Of a stretch of DNA of 16,662 nucleotides, positions 13,673 through 16,662 are shown piece after piece; position 1 is the first letter of the stretch, and every line of letters begins with the position of its first letter. The notes under the pieces are model-generated. The model saw nothing but the letters and a program-made list of their open reading frames with translations. It was not told the origin of the DNA and did no database searches. The position numbers were made by a program, and so were the translations under genes. The DNA comes from Clostridia bacterium. GTDB taxonomy: Bacteria > Bacillota > Clostridia > Christensenellales > CAG-917. Location: assembly GCA_017500745.1 (NCBI GenBank), contig JAFVYE010000129.1:1-16662 (forward strand). Direction: 5' to 3'.

Positions 13673-16662
13673 TTATTCCTTGTCATCCTCATCACGATGA
13701 ATGATGACGGGCTTTGTGTTTTGTTCGCCAAAAGTGGACAAAAGTTCATTGGCGGTTGCCATACGAATAGGCGCTTTGCCCACTCCAACTTTGTTTTCGT
13801 CTACGGGTGCAAAGTTGCGGACTTTTCCACTTGGAACGTCATATTTTTGATTGAGGGTGGTGGCTGAAAGTCCCCACGGATCTTTGGGTTCTGCCTTCTT
13901 TTTGGGCTTTTGAGGTGCAGGTTTTTCCTCTGTTTTTTCCTCATTCTCCGCCTTGGTTTCGGGCTTTGCCTCTGTGTCTACTTTGGGCTTGGGCTCTCTC
14001 TTTTTGCGAGGTTTTGGCTCGGGTTTGGGCTCCGCTGATTCTGCCTTTTCAGCAACCTCCGATGCAGTGGTTTCGCCTTTGTCAACAGGTGTTTCTGTCA
14101 CTTCTGCGGGCTTTTCCTCTGTCTTCTCGGCGGGCTTCTTTGCTCTGGGCTTTCTTTCTGCCTTGGGCTTTTCTGCCTTGGGCTCTTGCGGAGCTTCCTC
14201 CTTCTTCTCGGCTATGCCGAGATTTGCCCTTTGCTCGCCAAAGGTGTCGTCAAGAAGGTCTCCCGCATCCTTGTTTTTGACAGGGGCATCACCGACCTTG
14301 ACCTTGTTTTCATCAACGGCTTCAAAGGTTCTGACCTTTCCGCTTGCCACGTCATACTTTTGATTGAGTGTGGTGGCTGAGAGTGACCAAGGATCAATGG
14401 GCCCTGATGACTTTCTGATCTTGGGCTTTGCGGGGGTTTCTGGCTCTTTTACGGCCTCTACGGGAGCTTCTGCAGGGGCTTCAACCTTTGTTTCGGGTGT
14501 TTCAACAGGTTTGACATCCTCTTCCTTGGGCTCAACCTTTGCTTTGGGCTTGCGCTTGGGGGTTGATGCGTTGGGTTTGGTGAGGTCGCCAAGATTTGCC
14601 TTTTGTTCGCCAAAGGTGTCGTCAAGAAGTGCCCCTGCTCCCATACCCTTGATGGGTGAGTCGCCAACTCCAACCTTGGACTCGTCAACGATGGCTATGC
14701 TTCTTTGACGTTTGACTGCGGTTTGTGCTGATACGGGCTTTGCGATTGTCTTGACGGGCTTGACTTCCTTGACCTCGGTGGGTTCGGGTTGAGGCTCACG
14801 CTTGTCAATGAATGCGCCTTTGAGCTCACTGCCGATGTCCATGCCACCAGAGAGGAGATTTTTGCCAAGATTGAGTCCGTGTCTTTCGGGCATGGGCTCA
14901 ACCACTGTCTTTGAAGATTTTTTGGGCTTGGCTTCGCCAAGGAACTCACGTTTGACCTCTCTATCATGCTCTTTTTCCTTGATTTGTGCATCAAGGTCAA
15001 CGGTGGGCAGATCAACGTTGCTGTCCTCATCGGTGGGCTCATCCAAGTTGTCGCCGGCAAAGGCAATCTTGTACTTGGCCTCTTCCTTGGCCCTTTCGTG
15101 ATCCATAATTTCAATGCTCTTACGGATGTTGTCAAGGTCGTCATCGGTGAGACTAAGTTTTTCGTTTTTGTTGACAAAGAGCTCTTGATGGGCCTTTTTG
15201 AAGTCGTCCTTGACTTTGACGTCAGCTTTGCTGAAGGCGTCATTGCCAAGATAGACTTGACCTTGTTCCTTTTCAAGCTCTTGTTTGCGCTGACGGAAGG
15301 CCTCTGCTCTGCGCTCAAGCTCCTCAGTTCTACGGCGGAGTGCCTCTTCACGCTCACGCTGGTCAAGCTCTTCCTGCTTGATTTTGCGATAGGACATAAG
15401 ACATCTGTCAATTGCGTCCTTGATGCGAGAGATTTCCTCTTGACGGAGCTTGTCCTCCTCGGGACGTTTGTAGAGTTTGCGGACGTCAAAGAGGTTTTGG
15501 TCAAACTTGTCGGCATCGGGCTCTTCGTCTTCGGGCTCTTCCTTGGGAGGAGTTTCAACGGTGACGTCCTTGTCCACTTCCTTTTCAACCTCAACTTCCT
15601 CAATGACTTCCTCTTCCTCAATTTCAATCTCGGGTTCTTCGGGAGGAGTTTCGGGAGGTTCTTCAGACTCTTCTTCTTTTTCGGCCTCTTCCTTGAGGTC
15701 CTCTTCAAGCTTTTGGGCGTACTCATCGTGCTGGATTTCATCCTTTGCGAAGTCAAGATCGCCCACACGAAGGAGGTCAGTAAACTGTGCGTCATCAAGG
15801 TCCATATCCGTCTCGTGTTGGTCATACAAGCTCTCAAAGAGCATGGTGTTCAAAGTGACCATTTGACGGAGCTGTTGTTGTGACTCGGTTTCAACCTTGA
15901 TATCTTCAATATCATCGCTGGTTGAAAAACCGCCTGTGGCTTGATAGGTTTCAATAAATTGCCAAAGTGTCAACGCCTTTTTGAAGTTGGGTTCCTTCAA
16001 GATGACGTTGGTTCTTGTGATAGGGGGACGGACGGGGGCGGAGTTGCGCATTGCCTTTGCAAAAGATGAGGACAAGAAGTCTGTGATGATCTTGTCAATC
16101 TTTGCAATTCTCTCAATTTTATCAAGAGTTTCGGCGTCCATACGCAGGACCTCGTCAAAGCTCAATTGCGCCATATATTCGGTGCGATAGGTGACCTTTT
16201 TTGAGGGCAAATTGAACTTGCTGTCCACGTTGAGTTGCAATACGTCCTGTGTGGCAGATGCCTTCTTGATTTTGTCGTAACGGATTTGAACAAAGTCTTT
16301 GAGTTTGAGGAGGAGGGTGTAGATAAATCTGTTTTCATAGATCTCAAAGGACTCCTCTTTTGTGATGTTGAGGATACGGCTGGGAGTGACGGTGCCGTCA
16401 GGATCCACCTTTGAGATCATATTGGTGTGCTGTGCAAGGTGCTTGACCGATTCGGTTGAAATTGCCTTGCAGAGCGAAATGTCCACGATGTCCTCTTCCT
16501 GAACAATGAACTTACGGGGGTTACGAACGATGGTGTCAAGGTTGGGCAGGACTTGTTCAATTGTAGAAATCCAGTCAATAGAGATATCCTGAATCAAGCG
16601 TTTTTTGACCAGTTTGAAGTCAGCATATCCGTTCTCTACCCTTTTTTTGTATTGGTTAAAGA
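13673..16662 (-). CDS. Very large acidic/coiled-coil protein with three C-terminal repeat modules, 5' end outside the window
   Basis: No assigned function. The frame stays open to the right edge, so 995 residues are visible and the start is missing; a TTG at 16597 is not the true start. Visible residues 1-285 look folded. Phrases such as RNPRKFIVQEED, KHLAQHTNMI, YENRFIYTLLLKL and an LWQFIE segment remind me of DUF2357 proteins, from memory only. Then come a very acidic Glu/Pro stretch (about 315-385), a charged coiled coil (about 400-466, with EELERRAEAFRQRKQELEKE), and a long Lys/Glu/Pro/Ala-rich tail with three conserved modules (see repeat entries). There is no signal peptide in the visible part, no membrane helix and almost no Cys or Trp. 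The gene lies five bases upstream of the S26B signal peptidase. It may be a scaffold or envelope-linked protein; this is inference. Confidence 0.85.
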   Translation of the reverse strand, partial: FNQYKKRVENGYADFKLVKKRLIQDISIDWISTIEQVLPNLDTIVRNPRKFIVQEEDIVDISLCKAISTESVKHLAQHTNMISKVDPDGTVTPSRILNITKEESFEIYENRFIYTLLLKLKDFVQIRYDKIKKASATQDVLQLNVDSKFNLPSKKVTYRTEYMAQLSFDEVLRMDAETLDKIERIAKIDKIITDFLSSSFAKAMRNSAPVRPPITRTNVILKEPNFKKALTLWQFIETYQATGGFSTSDDIEDIKVETESQQQLRQMVTLNTMLFESLYDQHETDMDLDDAQFTDLLRVGDLDFAKDEIQHDEYAQKLEEDLKEEAEKEEESEEPPETPPEEPEIEIEEEEVIEEVEVEKEVDKDVTVETPPKEEPEDEEPDADKFDQNLFDVRKLYKRPEEDKLRQEEISRIKDAIDRCLMSYRKIKQEELDQREREEALRRRTEELERRAEAFRQRKQELEKEQGQVYLGNDAFSKADVKVKDDFKKAHQELFVNKNEKLSLTDDDLDNIRKSIEIMDHERAKEEAKYKIAFAGDNLDEPTDEDSNVDLPTVDLDAQIKEKEHDREVKREFLGEAKPKKSSKTVVEPMPERHGLNLGKNLLSGGMDIGSELKGAFIDKREPQPEPTEVKEVKPVKTIAKPVSAQTAVKRQRSIAIVDESKVGVGDSPIKGMGAGALLDDTFGEQKANLGDLTKPNASTPKRKPKAKVEPKEEDVKPVETPETKVEAPAEAPVEAVKEPETPAKPKIRKSSGPIDPWSLSATTLNQKYDVASGKVRTFEAVDENKVKVGDAPVKNKDAGDLLDDTFGEQRANLGIAEKKEEAPQEPKAEKPKAERKPRAKKPAEKTEEKPAEVTETPVDKGETTASEVAEKAESAEPKPEPKPRKKREPKPKVDTEAKPETKAENEEKTEEKPAPQKPKKKAEPKDPWGLSATTLNQKYDVPSGKVRNFAPVDENKVGVGKAPIRMATANELLSTFGEQNTKPVIIHRDEDDKE
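13718..13882 (-). repeat. Repeat module 3 (C-terminal copy) of the large protein
   Basis: A 55-residue module beginning DPWGLSATTLNQKYDVPSGK and continuing VRNFAPVDENKVGVGKAPI to TFGEQN. It matches module 2 nearly residue for residue in its first 33 positions. It lacks the two Asp before TFGEQ and ends the protein, followed only by a short charged tail. Confidence 0.9.
14216..14395 (-). repeat. Repeat module 2 (full copy) of the large protein
   Basis: A 60-residue module beginning DPWSLSATTLNQKYDVASGK, then VRTFEAVDENKVKVGDAPV and LLDDTFGEQRANLG. It is separated from module 3 by about 110 residues of Lys/Glu/Pro-rich linker. Its second half matches module 1. Confidence 0.92.
14588..14698 (-). 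repeat. Repeat module 1 (second half only) of the large protein
   Basis: A 37-residue copy, IAIVDESKVGVGDSPIKGMG followed by AGALLDDTFGEQKANLG. The VDE.KV.VG..P and LLDDTFGEQ.ANLG cores equal those of module 2. The DPW...NQKYD half is absent or diverged beyond recognition. A Pro/Lys/Glu linker of about 64 residues separates it from module 2. Confidence 0.88.

Noticed and set aside
13718..14698. CRISPR array or DNA-level tandem repeat
   Set aside because: Copies are protein-coding, in frame, of different lengths and with unequal linkers; they do not have short identical repeats with uniform spacers.
14695..15837. A 380-codon minus-strand frame rich in Lys, Ser and Arg
   Set aside because: It lies entirely within the large repeat protein in another frame, and its biased composition follows from GAG/GAA/AAG-rich codons of that gene.
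14966..15883. A 305-codon plus-strand frame, hydrophobic, Phe/Leu-rich
   Set aside because: It is the antisense of the acidic and coiled-coil region; Glu and Lys codons read backwards give Phe and Leu. It has no ribosome site and no family resemblance.
16595..16597. TTG as start codon of the large protein
   Set aside because: The same frame stays open upstream to the window edge with plausible protein sequence and no ribosome site precedes the TTG.

Overview
The window looks like a chromosomal segment of an uncultured, anaerobic-type member of the Bacillota (Clostridia-like). The main reasons are the gene order comM-dprA-topA-trmFO-hslV-hslU, the folate-dependent TrmFO instead of TrmA, strong AGGAG-type ribosome sites, and a clostridial-type RseC-family protein. 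No phage, IS element, CRISPR array or RNA gene was seen. By eye, base composition is fairly even across the window. No stretch over 300 bases lacks a gene; the largest gap is 12735-12932, which holds a terminator and a promoter.

Left edge (1-1384). A 5' portion of a subtilisin-like (S8) protease gene runs off the left end on the minus strand. It is preceded by a small unknown gene of 100 codons, with one base between stop and start. Divergent from these, a 113-aa glycine/asparagine/methionine-rich small protein is encoded on the plus strand. A bidirectional hairpin terminator at 1394-1424 separates it from the large minus-strand operon.

Central operon (1441-12734, minus strand, transcribed right to left). 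An extended -10 promoter at 12767-12795 reads into comM, dprA, topA, trmFO, hslV, hslU, hisS, an RseC-family membrane protein, trxA and glyA. Gaps are short (1-52 bases) or genes overlap, and nearly every start has a good Shine-Dalgarno. The operon mixes DNA uptake and processing (ComM, DprA), DNA topology (TopA), translation accuracy (TrmFO, HisS), ATP-dependent proteolysis (HslUV), thiol redox (RseC-like, TrxA) and one-carbon metabolism (GlyA). GlyA makes the methylene-tetrahydrofolate that TrmFO uses as donor. The glyA reading frame carries an in-frame TAA at codon 105 but is otherwise intact.

Right edge (12870-16662, minus strand). A very large acidic, Lys/Glu/Pro-rich protein is open through the right edge, so its start lies outside. 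It has a folded N-terminal part that resembles DUF2357 from memory, then an acidic stretch, a coiled coil, and a tail with three spaced copies of a conserved module (DPW...NQKYD...VDE.KV.VG..P...LL..TFGEQ) set in disordered linkers. Five bases downstream lies a signal peptidase I of the Ser/His (S26B, SipW-like) type with two membrane segments and a charged tail, followed by a terminator. The repeat protein plus its peptidase, and the small-protein/S8-protease cluster at the left end, are the least explained parts of the window.
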